A DNA stretch of 51,001 nucleotides from Clostridia bacterium (GTDB lineage Bacteria; Bacillota; Clostridia; Oscillospirales; Acutalibacteraceae), in the NCBI GenBank assembly GCA_024692685.1, contig JAILMJ010000019.1, positions 1 through 51,001 of the forward strand, in the 5' to 3' direction. The notes beneath the pieces were generated by a model that searched no databases, was not told the origin of the DNA, and was given only the letters and a program-made list of their open reading frames with translations. Of the stretch, positions 1 through 8,211 are shown in pieces. Numbering within the stretch: position 1 is the first letter of the stretch; each line of letters opens with the position of its first letter. The position numbers and the translations under genes are program-made.

Positions 1-170
1 GGCTTCAAATCGACAATGCAAGAAAAACTATCAGATTCGATCCAATCTCTCAGTCCTTTCGGCTTCCTCTTTGTTTTCCGGGTTTCCTGGGCACAGCAGA
101 AATGAAAAACGGTTCGTTAAGTATCAATGCAATTGAAGGAAATCTGAAAGACTGGACAATTCTGACCTGA
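1..170 (+). CDS. C-terminal end of an unknown protein, possibly a glycoside hydrolase (5' end outside window)
   Basis: The frame beginning at base 3 is open from the window edge to a TGA at 168-170 and gives 55 residues. The peptide alternates short beta-strand-like stretches with turns (IRFDP, FRLPLCFPGFLGTAEM) and ends NLKDWTILT. That is the look of a C-terminal beta-sandwich, as found at the end of many glycoside hydrolases, including GH116-like enzymes. The family assignment is a guess from texture; no catalytic motif is in view. The gene runs toward the tRNA genes. TGA is followed at once by TAA, and by another in-frame TAA at 180-182, which is a well-insulated stop and supports a real gene end. 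Confidence 0.5.
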   Translation, partial: LQIDNARKTIRFDPISQSFRLPLCFPGFLGTAEMKNGSLSINAIEGNLKDWTILT

Positions 171-385
171 TAAACAGAATAAAGAAATCTATCATTATCA
201 TTTACAATAAATGAAAATGACATTCTTAATTCACGGCAGTTTTTAATCCGGGCTGTCATCGTATCATTATTCAAATATCTGGGATTTATTCTTCCTGCGG
301 CGACATATATACCGGTTCTTATTCAGCAGAATTATTATGAAAAAAAGAAAAGTGTAAAAAAGACGCAAAAACAAATATAATCAAT

Positions 386-411
386 GTGGCTGTCAGATTA
401 TTGGCAGCCAC
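386..411 (+). terminator. Possible weak hairpin terminator
   Basis: GTGGCTG at 386-392 pairs perfectly with CAGCCAC at 405-411 across a 12-base loop. There is no clean U-tract on either strand, so a terminator role for the upstream gene is only possible. Confidence 0.25.
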
Positions 412-530
412 TGCTGTTTATTCAGGAAAAAGAAATCCGAAACAATTATACAGAAGTCTATACAGCTTTATCAAACTGCATCGCTTTAAATTCGCGAACT
501 ATCTTTTTAAAATTAAAATATAAAAAAATC

Positions 531-559
531 TTGACAATTAAATTCTGTTTTGTTATAAT
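531..559 (+). promoter_or_regulatory. Consensus sigma-A promoter of the tRNA-Leu genes
   Basis: TTGACA at 531-536 and TATAAT at 554-559 are separated by 17 bases, a perfect housekeeping promoter. The predicted start near 566 leaves about 18 bases of leader before the first tRNA. Strong promoters like this are expected for stable RNA genes. Confidence 0.9.
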
Positions 560-583
560 TCTGTTTGTTCGAAGAGAATATAT

Positions 584-667
584 GCGAGAGTGGCGGAATA
601 GGCAGACGCGCACGTTTGAGGGGCGTGTGTTTTTGACGTACGGGTTCAAGTCCCGTCTCTCGCACCA
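584..667 (+). tRNA. tRNA-Leu (anticodon GAG)
   Basis: This is a class II tRNA. The acceptor stem GCGAGAG pairs with CTCTCGC just before A-CCA. The D-arm contains GGCGGAATAGGCAGACGC, a typical leucine D-loop. The anticodon stem CACGT/GCGTG encloses loop TTGAGGG with anticodon GAG at 618-620. A long variable arm follows, then the T-arm ACGGG-TTCAAGT-CCCGT. The 3' CCA is encoded (665-667). It reads CUC and CUU codons. It has its own consensus promoter immediately upstream and an intrinsic terminator 2 bases downstream. Confidence 0.95.
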
Positions 668-668
668 T

Positions 669-697
669 AAAAAGGGAATCTTTCGATTCCCTTTTTT
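669..697 (+). terminator. Intrinsic terminator between the two tRNA-Leu genes
   Basis: GGGAATC (674-680) pairs with GATTCCC (685-691) around a TTTC tetraloop. It is flanked by a run of A on the left and six T on the right, which extend the stem. It follows the first tRNA directly, yet no promoter is visible between it and the second tRNA, so it may end only part of the transcripts or assist 3' processing. Confidence 0.85.
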
Positions 698-708
698 AAC
701 TAAAATAT

Positions 709-795
709 GCGGATATGGCGGAATTGGCAGACGCGTTAGATTCAGGTTCTAATGGGCGCAAGCCTGTGCAGGTTCAAGTCCTGTTATCCGCACCA
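709..795 (+). tRNA. tRNA-Leu (anticodon CAG)
   Basis: This is a class II tRNA with acceptor GCGGATA pairing with TATCCGC, followed by A and an encoded CCA at 793-795. The anticodon stem TTAGA/TCTAA encloses loop TTCAGGT with anticodon CAG at 743-745. The variable arm is long (around GGGCGCAAGCCT) and the T-arm is GCAGG-TTCAAGT-CCTGT. It reads CUG codons. Only 11 bases separate the preceding terminator from its first base, so it is probably co-transcribed with the first tRNA by read-through. Confidence 0.95.
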
Positions 796-797
796 CG

Positions 798-827
798 AAA
801 AAGACACTGCTTTTGCAGTGCCTTTTT
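798..827. terminator. Intrinsic terminator, probably bidirectional
   Basis: AAAAAG-A-CACTGC (798-810) pairs with GCAGTG-C-CTTTTT (815-827) around a TTTT loop, with one A/C mismatch. U-rich tails arise on both strands. It ends the tRNA transcript and can also end the convergent phosphoesterase operon, whose last stop codon is at 857. Confidence 0.85.
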
Positions 828-856
828 CATTTATAAAAGTATTATTAATTATTTTA

Positions 857-2290
857 TCAAAGTTCAAAAATGAGATTATCATCATCGCCTGTTCTGTTAT
901 TATAAAGCATCGGCTCAGCAACGTCAGTCAAAGTCTGGCCGTCGGGAATAATCTTATTGAGCGCTTTAATATGTAAGCGGCTGTTTAATTTATCTATTTT
1001 TCTAGTAAAACCGGTAAAAACCTTATAAGTCGGAGTATCGGGCGTAAATGGGGCGTTTCCTCCGAAAACATCGGCAACAACCTCTATTAAATCCGGCAGC
1101 ACTTTTTTGTCACCGAGATTTTTAATATCTTTATGGCTCATTCCCGTATATTTCTTTGAAAGCTTTGCGATGGTTGATAACTTCAGCTTTTGCAATCTGT
1201 TAAGAGCAAATTTTGACAAATGCGGATGAGCTTTGAGCTTATCAACCGGCAGTAACCCGTCAACGCCTTCAATAAAAGCATTAAAATCTTTATTCAGTAA
1301 AGGCAAACTGTTGTCAAGTAAACCGATAAAGTTCAATCCGTAAATATATTCACCGGCTGATTTTCCTCCGGTATCAACACCCTTTATAGTTTCAATACCA
1401 ACGCTTGAGATTGAGCAGGTTTTTCTGTCACTGCTGATATCAACTTTTCTCATTTTTCCTTTTGCAGACACTGCCGCGGTTGTAGCTACATCATAAAACC
1501 AGTTGCCGGCATCATCAGTATATTTTCTGATGCTCTGAACGTGTGTATGGCCTGTGAATATCACTTTTACACCCTTATCGCACATCATTCTCATCAGTTC
1601 TTTATATCCGCCGTACATTTCAAAATCCACAAGATGTCTGTATACATCCCAGGGAGGAATAACCGGATGATGAACTGCAAGCAATACTTTTTCACCGTTA
1701 AGATTCGCCTTATCGATTTCATTTTCAAGCCATTTTACTCCGTCTTCGAATAGCCCGCAATGAGATCTGCCGTTACCGTTGTCATTTATGGCGATAAGTC
1801 TTACTCCGTCAAAGAGTTTAAGTGAATAAGACCCGCTTTCTTCATGAACGCTGTCGCTTTGCTTAGGGCCGAAATCATAATAAAAAGGAAGCAGTTCGCT
1901 CTTTCTTATATGAGGAATGGGAACGGTACCGTTCTCTGTATATTTTATCGACTTAAAAAAATTCTCATCCTCGCCCATGCCGCAATAATCATGGGTGGCT
2001 GTTGTAACAAAAACACGTTTACCGGCATCGGTTAACACTTTCAGTTCTTCTCTGAAATCCTCATGACTGTTGATGTCGCCGTTATTGATAAGGTCGCCGG
2101 TAATCAGAACTGCGTCAGCTAAAGGATCAGCAATAATTTTATCAAAAAAACTTCTCAATATTTCAGGTCCGACAGTAAGAGCAATCTGGTCTCCCCTTTC
2201 TCTTGACCTGAATCCGGAATTCTCGGTAAAATTCTTTTTTGAGACATAATGTGTATCGGTCAGAACGTAAAATCTATCTGTTTTTTTCAC
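857..2290 (-). CDS. Calcineurin-like metallophosphoesterase
   Basis: The 477-residue cytoplasmic protein has no signal peptide and shows the metallophosphoesterase motif series: DTH at residues 12-14, GDL at 65-67, then ATHD near 98-101 where most relatives have GNHD, a VHHP block, and GHTH near two fifths of the chain. These supply the two-metal site of the family, which hydrolyses phosphate mono- or diesters. The last 190 or so residues form an extra helical region with no recognised fold. The start is GTG at 2290 with a GGCGG-type ribosome binding site about 10 bases upstream. The gene lies 18 bases after the GH92 gene and is the second gene of that operon, so a phosphorylated sugar or glycan is a reasonable substrate guess. 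The specificity is unknown. Confidence 0.85.
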   Translation of the reverse strand: MKKTDRFYVLTDTHYVSKKNFTENSGFRSRERGDQIALTVGPEILRSFFDKIIADPLADAVLITGDLINNGDINSHEDFREELKVLTDAGKRVFVTTATHDYCGMGEDENFFKSIKYTENGTVPIPHIRKSELLPFYYDFGPKQSDSVHEESGSYSLKLFDGVRLIAINDNGNGRSHCGLFEDGVKWLENEIDKANLNGEKVLLAVHHPVIPPWDVYRHLVDFEMYGGYKELMRMMCDKGVKVIFTGHTHVQSIRKYTDDAGNWFYDVATTAAVSAKGKMRKVDISSDRKTCSISSVGIETIKGVDTGGKSAGEYIYGLNFIGLLDNSLPLLNKDFNAFIEGVDGLLPVDKLKAHPHLSKFALNRLQKLKLSTIAKLSKKYTGMSHKDIKNLGDKKVLPDLIEVVADVFGGNAPFTPDTPTYKVFTGFTRKIDKLNSRLHIKALNKIIPDGQTLTDVAEPMLYNNRTGDDDNLIFEL

Positions 2291-2308
2291 AGTAAAGCAC
2301 CGCCTTCT

Positions 2309-4345
2309 TCAATTATTATATTCGCTTGACATCTTAAATTCAAGGATTCCGCCTTTCATAATTTCATCAGCAGAAATCCTGTAATTATCAATTATCCTGT
2401 CATTAAACCTGACCTCTTCAACGTAGATATTCTCAGGTGAATTCCCTTCAACAAGTATATTTAATTTATTCCCATTAAAAAAAGTTAAACTTGCTTTATC
2501 TATAAAAGGAGACCCTATAAGGAAAAGATTCTGTCCTGCAACGGGAAAAATTCCCAAGGCAGAGAATACATAGTATGAAGAAAGAGCCCCGCTGTCATTG
2601 TTTCCCGGCAAACCTCCCCTGCCCTCGCTGAACATATATTTCATCCCTGCTCTGAGTATTTCACAGGTACGGTCATGTCTGCCTGCGTATATGTAGGAAT
2701 AGGGCGCTTCGGTATCCGATTCATTATTAAAGCCCTCAAATATGCCTCTTTTCATTGTTCTGTCAATATATTCCGGATTATTCGGATCTTTTGGCTGAAT
2801 AACATCAGGCTGACCGTAGCCGAAGAATTTATCAAGAAACTTAACAAATCTTTCTTTTCCGCCTGCAATTTCGATTCTTTCATCCATTTCCTTCATCTGA
2901 CGGAAGGAATAATTATAAAGTGTACCCTCGTAATAATCGGAATTACCGTCAAGTAGACCGGTGCTCCTGTCATAGCAATTTTTCCACAGAGAGCTAAGCG
3001 GCTTCAATTCGGCGGAAATATCGGTTTCTCCTGCTTCCGCTGCAATTTCGGCTGCCAGACCGCAACAATCAGACATATCAAGCATCCAGGTATGGGATTT
3101 ACATTTGTGATCAATTGTGAAATCCCTTTTATTATCGGCAAAAATATCCTTTCTGATAGCATTCAACATTCTATTCATATCAATTTTAATTCCGAATCTG
3201 TATGCCGTCATCATTACATAACAGCCAAGGCTTCTTGCCTGACCCGAATGCTCGTAAAACGCATCCGAGAAACCTATTGAATTCGGTATATTTCCGAGTT
3301 TTTCGCATAGACTCATCAACGTTTCAACGGATTTTTCGGCAACATCTTTGTATAGCATACATATCAGAGGCATTGCTGTTTTATACATATCCCAGAGCGT
3401 GGCAAAATCCGTCATAAACGGTTTATCACTCCGGTATATAAAACCGTCGCCGGATCTGTCAGAAGGTTTGATTAATGAGTGATAAAGATTGGAATAGAAA
3501 ATTCTTTTTATCCTGTCGTCTCCGCTTTCGATTGAAACACTTGAAAGCGCATTATTCCAGATGGTATAAGCAGATTCTTTTGCTTTTTCAAAATCAGTCG
3601 AATTATTTAAAAAAAGTAATGACGACTCAGGACTGACATTTGAAAAAGATAATTTGATCAGAGCCTTCTTTCCGAAATTTTTGAATGTTACTGCATTTCC
3701 GTTTATTTCATATTCACCGTTACCCCTTGCCGAAAAATAAAATTTAATACCCTCAATCACAGCTTCGGCGCACACGGTATCTGAATTATAACCTGAAATG
3801 ACAAGGTTATTGACAGCGGCTTTATTACTATTATCAAAGTTTAGCCCGTTATTGGAAAAATCTATGGATACAAGTCCGTTATCCGAACCAAATGAATATT
3901 TATGATAGGCAACTCTGTTATCGGCAGTAACCTCACATAAAATATCATCAAGCACACATGAATAATATCCGGGTTCGCCCTTTTCATTTACAGGCAATCT
4001 TTTCTCAGCCGAATTGTTGTATTTCGGAACCGTAAGAGCGTAATTATAGTAGTATCCTATCGTACCTGTTCCGCTTTGCTGAAGATGAGTAAATCCGTAT
4101 AGCTTATCTCCGCCTTCAAAAGTCTGAGGATCAGAGTGACAATTCACTTTGTGATTGCCGTAACCCGTAGGATATCCGCCGGAATACGGACCAACGCTCA
4201 TCCCTCCGAAAGGAATACAGGCCGCCGGACTGGTGTTGCCGCACTGAGCTTTGATAAAAAACCATTTTGCGGCTATGCCTTCCGGTTTCGGCAAATCAAT
4301 CTTACCGCATCCGTGAAAAACATTTACATAATCACAATAACTCAT
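2309..4345 (-). CDS. Glycoside hydrolase family 92 (alpha-mannosidase type)
   Basis: This is an exo-acting, calcium-dependent inverting alpha-mannosidase by family. GH92 hallmarks appear in order: an N-terminal beta-domain with FGGMSVGPYSGGYP and GFTHLQQSGTG (substrate loop), then the (alpha/alpha) barrel with FATLWDMYKTAMPL, and near the C-terminus GNNDSGALSSYYVFSALGIFPV and IGSPFIDKASL. There is no signal peptide, so it probably acts on imported oligosaccharides. An upstream in-frame GTG at 4408 lacks a ribosome binding site. ATG at 4345 has AGCAGG eight bases upstream and is preferred, giving 678 residues. At that length it is somewhat shorter than many secreted Bacteroides GH92 enzymes. 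It is first in an operon with a metallophosphoesterase and divergent from a GH3 gene. The exact linkage preference cannot be read from sequence. Confidence 0.88.
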   Translation of the reverse strand: MSYCDYVNVFHGCGKIDLPKPEGIAAKWFFIKAQCGNTSPAACIPFGGMSVGPYSGGYPTGYGNHKVNCHSDPQTFEGGDKLYGFTHLQQSGTGTIGYYYNYALTVPKYNNSAEKRLPVNEKGEPGYYSCVLDDILCEVTADNRVAYHKYSFGSDNGLVSIDFSNNGLNFDNSNKAAVNNLVISGYNSDTVCAEAVIEGIKFYFSARGNGEYEINGNAVTFKNFGKKALIKLSFSNVSPESSLLFLNNSTDFEKAKESAYTIWNNALSSVSIESGDDRIKRIFYSNLYHSLIKPSDRSGDGFIYRSDKPFMTDFATLWDMYKTAMPLICMLYKDVAEKSVETLMSLCEKLGNIPNSIGFSDAFYEHSGQARSLGCYVMMTAYRFGIKIDMNRMLNAIRKDIFADNKRDFTIDHKCKSHTWMLDMSDCCGLAAEIAAEAGETDISAELKPLSSLWKNCYDRSTGLLDGNSDYYEGTLYNYSFRQMKEMDERIEIAGGKERFVKFLDKFFGYGQPDVIQPKDPNNPEYIDRTMKRGIFEGFNNESDTEAPYSYIYAGRHDRTCEILRAGMKYMFSEGRGGLPGNNDSGALSSYYVFSALGIFPVAGQNLFLIGSPFIDKASLTFFNGNKLNILVEGNSPENIYVEEVRFNDRIIDNYRISADEIMKGGILEFKMSSEYNN

Positions 4346-4423
4346 AAACAATACCTGCTTAATATTATTATACTCATTATCCTTCACCTTATCGTTAAAG
4401 TCAATCACATTTTTAAATAAGTC

Positions 4424-4453
4424 GATGACAAATAAAAATCATTATGATATAAT
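4424..4453 (+). promoter_or_regulatory. Promoter of the GH3 gene
   Basis: ATGACA at 4424-4429 and TATAAT at 4448-4453 are spaced by 18 bases, with an extended TG one base before the -10. The -35 lies inside the block GATGACAAATA, which recurs at the promoter of the 44-50 kb sugar operon. Confidence 0.7.
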
Positions 4454-4473
4454 TTTAATGTGGGGTGATTTAA

Positions 4474-6885
4474 TTGAATATAATCAAAAGAAAAGTTTAT
4501 AATTCCATAGGCAAAATTATTAACCGCTTTTCATCTGTTACCGCCCAGAAATCCGTAGGTGAATCTGATAAAAATGAATACAATAATGAAAAAGCCGCCG
4601 CTTTTTGCAGACTCGCAGCAGCGGAAAGCATTGTTATGCTTAAAAATATTAATTCAGTTTTACCGCTTAATAAAAATGACACAGTTACTGTTTTCGGGAG
4701 AGTTCAAAACGATTATTTTTATGTAGGATACGGTTCCGGCGGAGATGTTATAGCTCCGTATAAATCAAATATAATTGATGCTTTGAAAAATTCAGGTATC
4801 AGAATTGAATCCGATACCGAAGAATTATATAAAAATATATGTAAAAAACATCCTGTAAATGACGGATTCTGGGGCCATTGGCCTATGTCCTACGAAGAAA
4901 TAGTGCCCGAAGATAAAGACATTATTTCTGCGTCATTAAAATCAAACAAAGCAATAGTACTTATAGGCAGGTCATCAGGTGAAGACAGAGAATGCCTGGC
5001 TGAAAAGGGCAGCTATTATCTTACCGATGAAGAAAAGTCCTTACTTGATAAAGTTACCGCTCATTTTGATAAAGTTATTCTACTTATGAACTGCGGATGT
5101 ATTATGGATATGAGCGAAATCGTTTCATATGCAGATAAGATATCATCAATTTTGTATGTATGGCAAGGCGGGATGGAGAGCGGGAACGCAATAGCCGATG
5201 TTCTGAGCGGTAAAATCTCACCTTGCGGTAAGCTGACAGATACAATAGCTGACAAGCTTTCCGACTATCCCAGTACATGTAATTTCGGAAATAAATCATT
5301 TAATAATTATGAAGAGGATATTTATGTCGGTTATCGATATTTTGAATCATTCAAAAAAGACTGTGTTATTTATCCTTTCGGCTACGGTTTAAGCTACGCC
5401 TCTTTTTCACTGACTGATATTAATTACTACATTGATGATGAAACGATTAGAATAGATGTTTCAGTAACAAACACCGGAAAATATGCCGGTAAAGAAACTG
5501 TTCAGGTATATTATGAAGCTCCTCAGGGTAAACTCGGAAAACCGTCAAGAGAATTATGCGCCTTCAAAAAGACAAACAACATTAAACCGCAAGAGAAAGA
5601 AACAGTTTATCTCGATTTTAACATTGCCGATATGGCATCCTATGATGATATTCAGAGTTTTTCTTATATTCTTGAAAAAGGAAAATATAATATTTACATC
5701 GGCACAGATGTCAGGTCCGCCATTAAATGCGGCGAATATATACTTGATGAAAACAGAACAGTTCAGACCCTTTCACAGTGCTGCGCTCCGAAAAACGGGT
5801 TTGATATAATCACAAAGCACGAAGACGGCACAATTGCGCACAGAAAAGTTACAACAAATAAAAAGAATCTGAAAAATCACATAATAAATAATCTGAAAGA
5901 ATCAGATACACACCCGGTTAAAAAGAACCTCAAGCTTACTGACATAATTAAAGGCGAAGTAAAACTCGAAGACTTTGTTTCACAGTTGAACAACGAGGAA
6001 CTCGAAGCAATCAGCCGCGGTGACTATACAATGAACAGCAGCCTCGGACCGGCGGGAAACGCCGGCGTTTTAGGCGGAGTTTTGCAATCGTTAAGAGATA
6101 AAGGTATACCCGCTTTGGTAACAACTGACGGACCTTCCGGAATCAGAATTGCAGCAACCGCAACATTATTACCAATAGGGACCGCTTTGGCTTGTACTTG
6201 GAACCCGGAACTCGTTTGTGATTTATATTCCTGTATCGGAGAAGAAATGCTTAAACTCAAATCAGACATTCTGCTTGCGCCGGGTATGAATATTCACAGG
6301 TCGCCCTTATGCGGCAGAAACTTCGAATATCTGTCTGAAGATCCGCTGCTTACTGGATACATTGCAAGCGCAATCGTAAAAGGCATTCAGTCAAACGGTG
6401 TTTCAGCATGCCCGAAACACTTCGCCTGTAACAATCAGGAAACTGCCAGAACACATTCCGATTCCAGGGTATCCGAAAGGGCTCTCAGAGAAATATATTT
6501 AAAAGGATTTGAAATATGTGTTAAGAATGCTGAACCGGATTGTATAATGACTTCATATAACAAAGTTAACGGCGTCTGGAGTCATTACAGTTATGAACTT
6601 GTGACCGACATATTGAGAAATGAATGGGAATTCGACGGATTGGTTATGACGGATTGGTGGATGCAGAGTTCATCTTCTCCGGAATTTCCGGAAATGAAAG
6701 ACCAAGCATACAGAGTAAGAAGCGGTATAAACGTACTGATGCCGGGCGGAAAAAGAGTCGGAAAACACAAGCCGGACGGTACATTGCTTAAAACTCTCGG
6801 AATGAAAGACGGTATTACATACGGAGAACTCAGAACAAATGCAAGCTATGTAATCAAACTTGCCATTAAGAAAATCGTCAGATAA
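4474..6885 (+). CDS. Glycoside hydrolase family 3 enzyme with swapped domain order (beta-glucosidase-like)
   Basis: The 803-residue enzyme has the usual GH3 domains in reverse order. The alpha/beta sandwich (GH3 C-type domain) comes first, from AAAESIVMLKN near residue 50 to YPFGYGLSYASF near 307. A fibronectin-III-like domain follows (VTNTGKYAGKETVQVYY). The (beta/alpha)8 catalytic domain comes last, with TTDGPSGIRI, GRNFEYLSEDP, CPKHFACNNQE and the nucleophile Asp at about residue 727 in VMTDWW. This permuted layout is known for beta-glucosidases of Ruminococcus and Butyrivibrio. There is no signal peptide, so it is intracellular. The start is TTG at 4474, with GGGGTGA 4-10 bases upstream and a promoter just before it. 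Retaining hydrolysis of beta-gluco- or beta-xylo-linkages is likely; the substrate is not determinable. Confidence 0.9.
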   Translation: MNIIKRKVYNSIGKIINRFSSVTAQKSVGESDKNEYNNEKAAAFCRLAAAESIVMLKNINSVLPLNKNDTVTVFGRVQNDYFYVGYGSGGDVIAPYKSNIIDALKNSGIRIESDTEELYKNICKKHPVNDGFWGHWPMSYEEIVPEDKDIISASLKSNKAIVLIGRSSGEDRECLAEKGSYYLTDEEKSLLDKVTAHFDKVILLMNCGCIMDMSEIVSYADKISSILYVWQGGMESGNAIADVLSGKISPCGKLTDTIADKLSDYPSTCNFGNKSFNNYEEDIYVGYRYFESFKKDCVIYPFGYGLSYASFSLTDINYYIDDETIRIDVSVTNTGKYAGKETVQVYYEAPQGKLGKPSRELCAFKKTNNIKPQEKETVYLDFNIADMASYDDIQSFSYILEKGKYNIYIGTDVRSAIKCGEYILDENRTVQTLSQCCAPKNGFDIITKHEDGTIAHRKVTTNKKNLKNHIINNLKESDTHPVKKNLKLTDIIKGEVKLEDFVSQLNNEELEAISRGDYTMNSSLGPAGNAGVLGGVLQSLRDKGIPALVTTDGPSGIRIAATATLLPIGTALACTWNPELVCDLYSCIGEEMLKLKSDILLAPGMNIHRSPLCGRNFEYLSEDPLLTGYIASAIVKGIQSNGVSACPKHFACNNQETARTHSDSRVSERALREIYLKGFEICVKNAEPDCIMTSYNKVNGVWSHYSYELVTDILRNEWEFDGLVMTDWWMQSSSSPEFPEMKDQAYRVRSGINVLMPGGKRVGKHKPDGTLLKTLGMKDGITYGELRTNASYVIKLAIKKIVR

Positions 6886-6891
6886 ACTATA

Positions 6892-6924
6892 AAACCGGTC
6901 AGCATATCTTATGCAGACCGGTTT
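6892..6924 (+). terminator. Hairpin terminator after the GH3 gene
   Basis: AAACCGGTC (6892-6900) pairs with GACCGGTTT (6916-6924), with an inner GCAT/ATGC stem. The T-tail is poor (TGTCTTA), so termination may be partial. Confidence 0.6.
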
Positions 6925-6959
6925 GTCTTATCCGAAGAATTACAATTGATTTAAGAAAA

Positions 6960-6985
6960 CAAGCTGCCGAATAAACGGCAGCTTG
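6960..6985 (-). terminator. Intrinsic terminator of hup
   Basis: CAAGCTGCCG (6960-6969) pairs with CGGCAGCTTG (6976-6985) across a six-base loop. On the minus strand the stem is followed by a T-rich run, right after the hup stop codon. Confidence 0.8.
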
Positions 6986-7001
6986 CTTCTATAGTAATAA
7001 A

Positions 7002-7283
7002 TTATTTTTTCTTAGCAACTTTAGCTTTGAGAGCTGCGCCAGCCTTGAAAACAGGAACCTTAGTTGCGGGAACTTTAACAGCCTCGCCTGTTCTGGGGTT
7101 ACGGGCAGTCTTAGCTGCACGCTTATGAACCTCAAAAGTACCGAAGCCGATAAGCTGAACTTTTTCACCCTTTGCAAGAGCGTTAGTAACAGCAGCTACA
7201 ACGGCATTAACAGCTTTTTCGGCTGCCTTCTTTTCCATTCCTTCTTTTTTGGCAATGGCGTTTACGAGTTCTGACTTGTTCAT
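7002..7283 (-). CDS. hup: DNA-binding protein HU
   Basis: This 93-residue histone-like protein dimerises, bends DNA and compacts the nucleoid. It starts MNKSELVNAIAKKEG and carries the GFGTFEV strand pair and the DNA-intercalating arm around RNPRTGE with its conserved proline, then a lysine-rich end. The length is normal for the family. The start has GGAG eight bases upstream. It follows mazG at a distance of 83 bases, and that gap contains the inverted repeat GTAATG-N15-CATTAC (7322-7348) of unknown role. It has its own terminator, so it may be transcribed both alone and from upstream. Confidence 0.97.
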   Translation of the reverse strand: MNKSELVNAIAKKEGMEKKAAEKAVNAVVAAVTNALAKGEKVQLIGFGTFEVHKRAAKTARNPRTGEAVKVPATKVPVFKAGAALKAKVAKKK

Positions 7284-7366
7284 TGTTTTTCTCCATTCTT
7301 GAAATATATTTATGAATTGCCGTAATGAAAAAAATACATAAACATTACAACAATCATATTTAATGA

Positions 7367-8167
7367 TTAAATACTTTCGGCTTTAACTTCGTCCCATATT
7401 TTATCAAGGATATCAATGGAACTGTTATTCATATTTATACCACGTTCTCCGGATATTTCCTCAACCCTTATAAATCTGTTGAGAAATTTATCAGATGCCG
7501 AAGTCAAAGACTCTTCTGCATCAAGTTTCAGAAATCTCGAAACATTGACAGCAGAAAAAAGCAAATCACCGAATTCTTCATTAATCTCAGATTTATCGTT
7601 ATTATTAAGCGCTTCTTTTAACTCGGCAATTTCTTCCTCAAGCTTATCAAGAGCCCCTGAAATATCAGGCCAATCGAAACCGACATCTGCGGCTTTTTTC
7701 TGAATTTTTGCGGCTCTCATAAGAGCCGGTAATTCTCTGGGAACATTTTGAGCTGCTTCGCCGGCAGTCTTTTGACCTTTTGTTTTCTTTTTGATTTCCT
7801 CCCAATTGGAAAGAACATCATCAACTCCGTTGACAGAAGCATCGCCGAAAACATGCGGATGACGGACAATCAGTTTTTTGCAAACACCGTCAGCAACTTT
7901 ATCAAAATCAAATCTGCCTGCTTCACTTTCCATCTGCGCATGAAAAACGACCTGCATTAAAAGGTCTCCGAGCTCTTCACACAAAAGATCTGAATCCTGT
8001 TTATTAATCGCTTCGATAACTTCGTATGTTTCTTCTATCAGATTTTTTCTGATGCTTTCATGGGTCTGCTCAGCATCCCACGGACAACCGCCGGGAGCTC
8101 TGAGAAGTCTCATAATTTCAACAAGATCATTGCAATTATAGCAATCCTTGAACTTAAAATCAAGCAT
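7367..8167 (-). CDS. mazG: Nucleoside triphosphate pyrophosphohydrolase MazG
   Basis: The 266-residue enzyme hydrolyses NTPs or dNTPs to monophosphate and pyrophosphate, acting as house-cleaning and, in some bacteria, modulating ppGpp-linked responses. Two tandem MazG domains are visible. The first has RAPGGCPWDAEQTH, EETYEVIEAI and EELGDLLMQVVFHAQM. The second has EEEIAELKEAL and EEFGDLLFSAVNV. The EExxE and ExxD metal-binding pattern is intact in both. The start ATG at 8167 has GGAGG upstream. It sits 44 bases after the spoVB-like gene on the same strand, with no clear terminator between them. Confidence 0.95.
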   Translation of the reverse strand: MLDFKFKDCYNCNDLVEIMRLLRAPGGCPWDAEQTHESIRKNLIEETYEVIEAINKQDSDLLCEELGDLLMQVVFHAQMESEAGRFDFDKVADGVCKKLIVRHPHVFGDASVNGVDDVLSNWEEIKKKTKGQKTAGEAAQNVPRELPALMRAAKIQKKAADVGFDWPDISGALDKLEEEIAELKEALNNNDKSEINEEFGDLLFSAVNVSRFLKLDAEESLTSASDKFLNRFIRVEEISGERGINMNNSSIDILDKIWDEVKAESI

Positions 8168-8211
8168 AAACTGGTTGCCTCCGGCATCAAACAGTGTTAT
8201 TTTAACACATA

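Larger units (their letters stand above)
171..583. other. Intergenic stretch with no convincing gene
   Basis: No ORF with a start codon and ribosome binding site is convincing here. Frame 3 stays open from 183 to a TAA at 378-380 and would encode a hydrophobic segment followed by a lysine-rich tail, but it has no ATG, GTG or TTG. It is either chance or a decayed gene end. A 7-bp hairpin follows at 386-411, and the tRNA promoter occupies 531-559. ORFs on either strand that run across the tRNA genes are spurious. Confidence 0.6.

Noticed and set aside
183-380. Open frame encoding a hydrophobic segment and a lysine-rich tail
   Set aside because: It has no ATG, GTG or TTG start and three in-frame stops separate it from the gene ending at 170. 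Probably chance in AT-rich DNA.
384-976. Long plus-strand frames of 122 and 74 codons
   Set aside because: They run straight through the two tRNA-Leu genes and terminators; no ribosome binding site and no protein-like composition.
7322-7348. Inverted repeat GTAATG-N15-CATTAC between mazG and hup
   Set aside because: Six-base arms with a long AT-rich loop and no U-tract; could be an operator but support is too weak to list as a feature.
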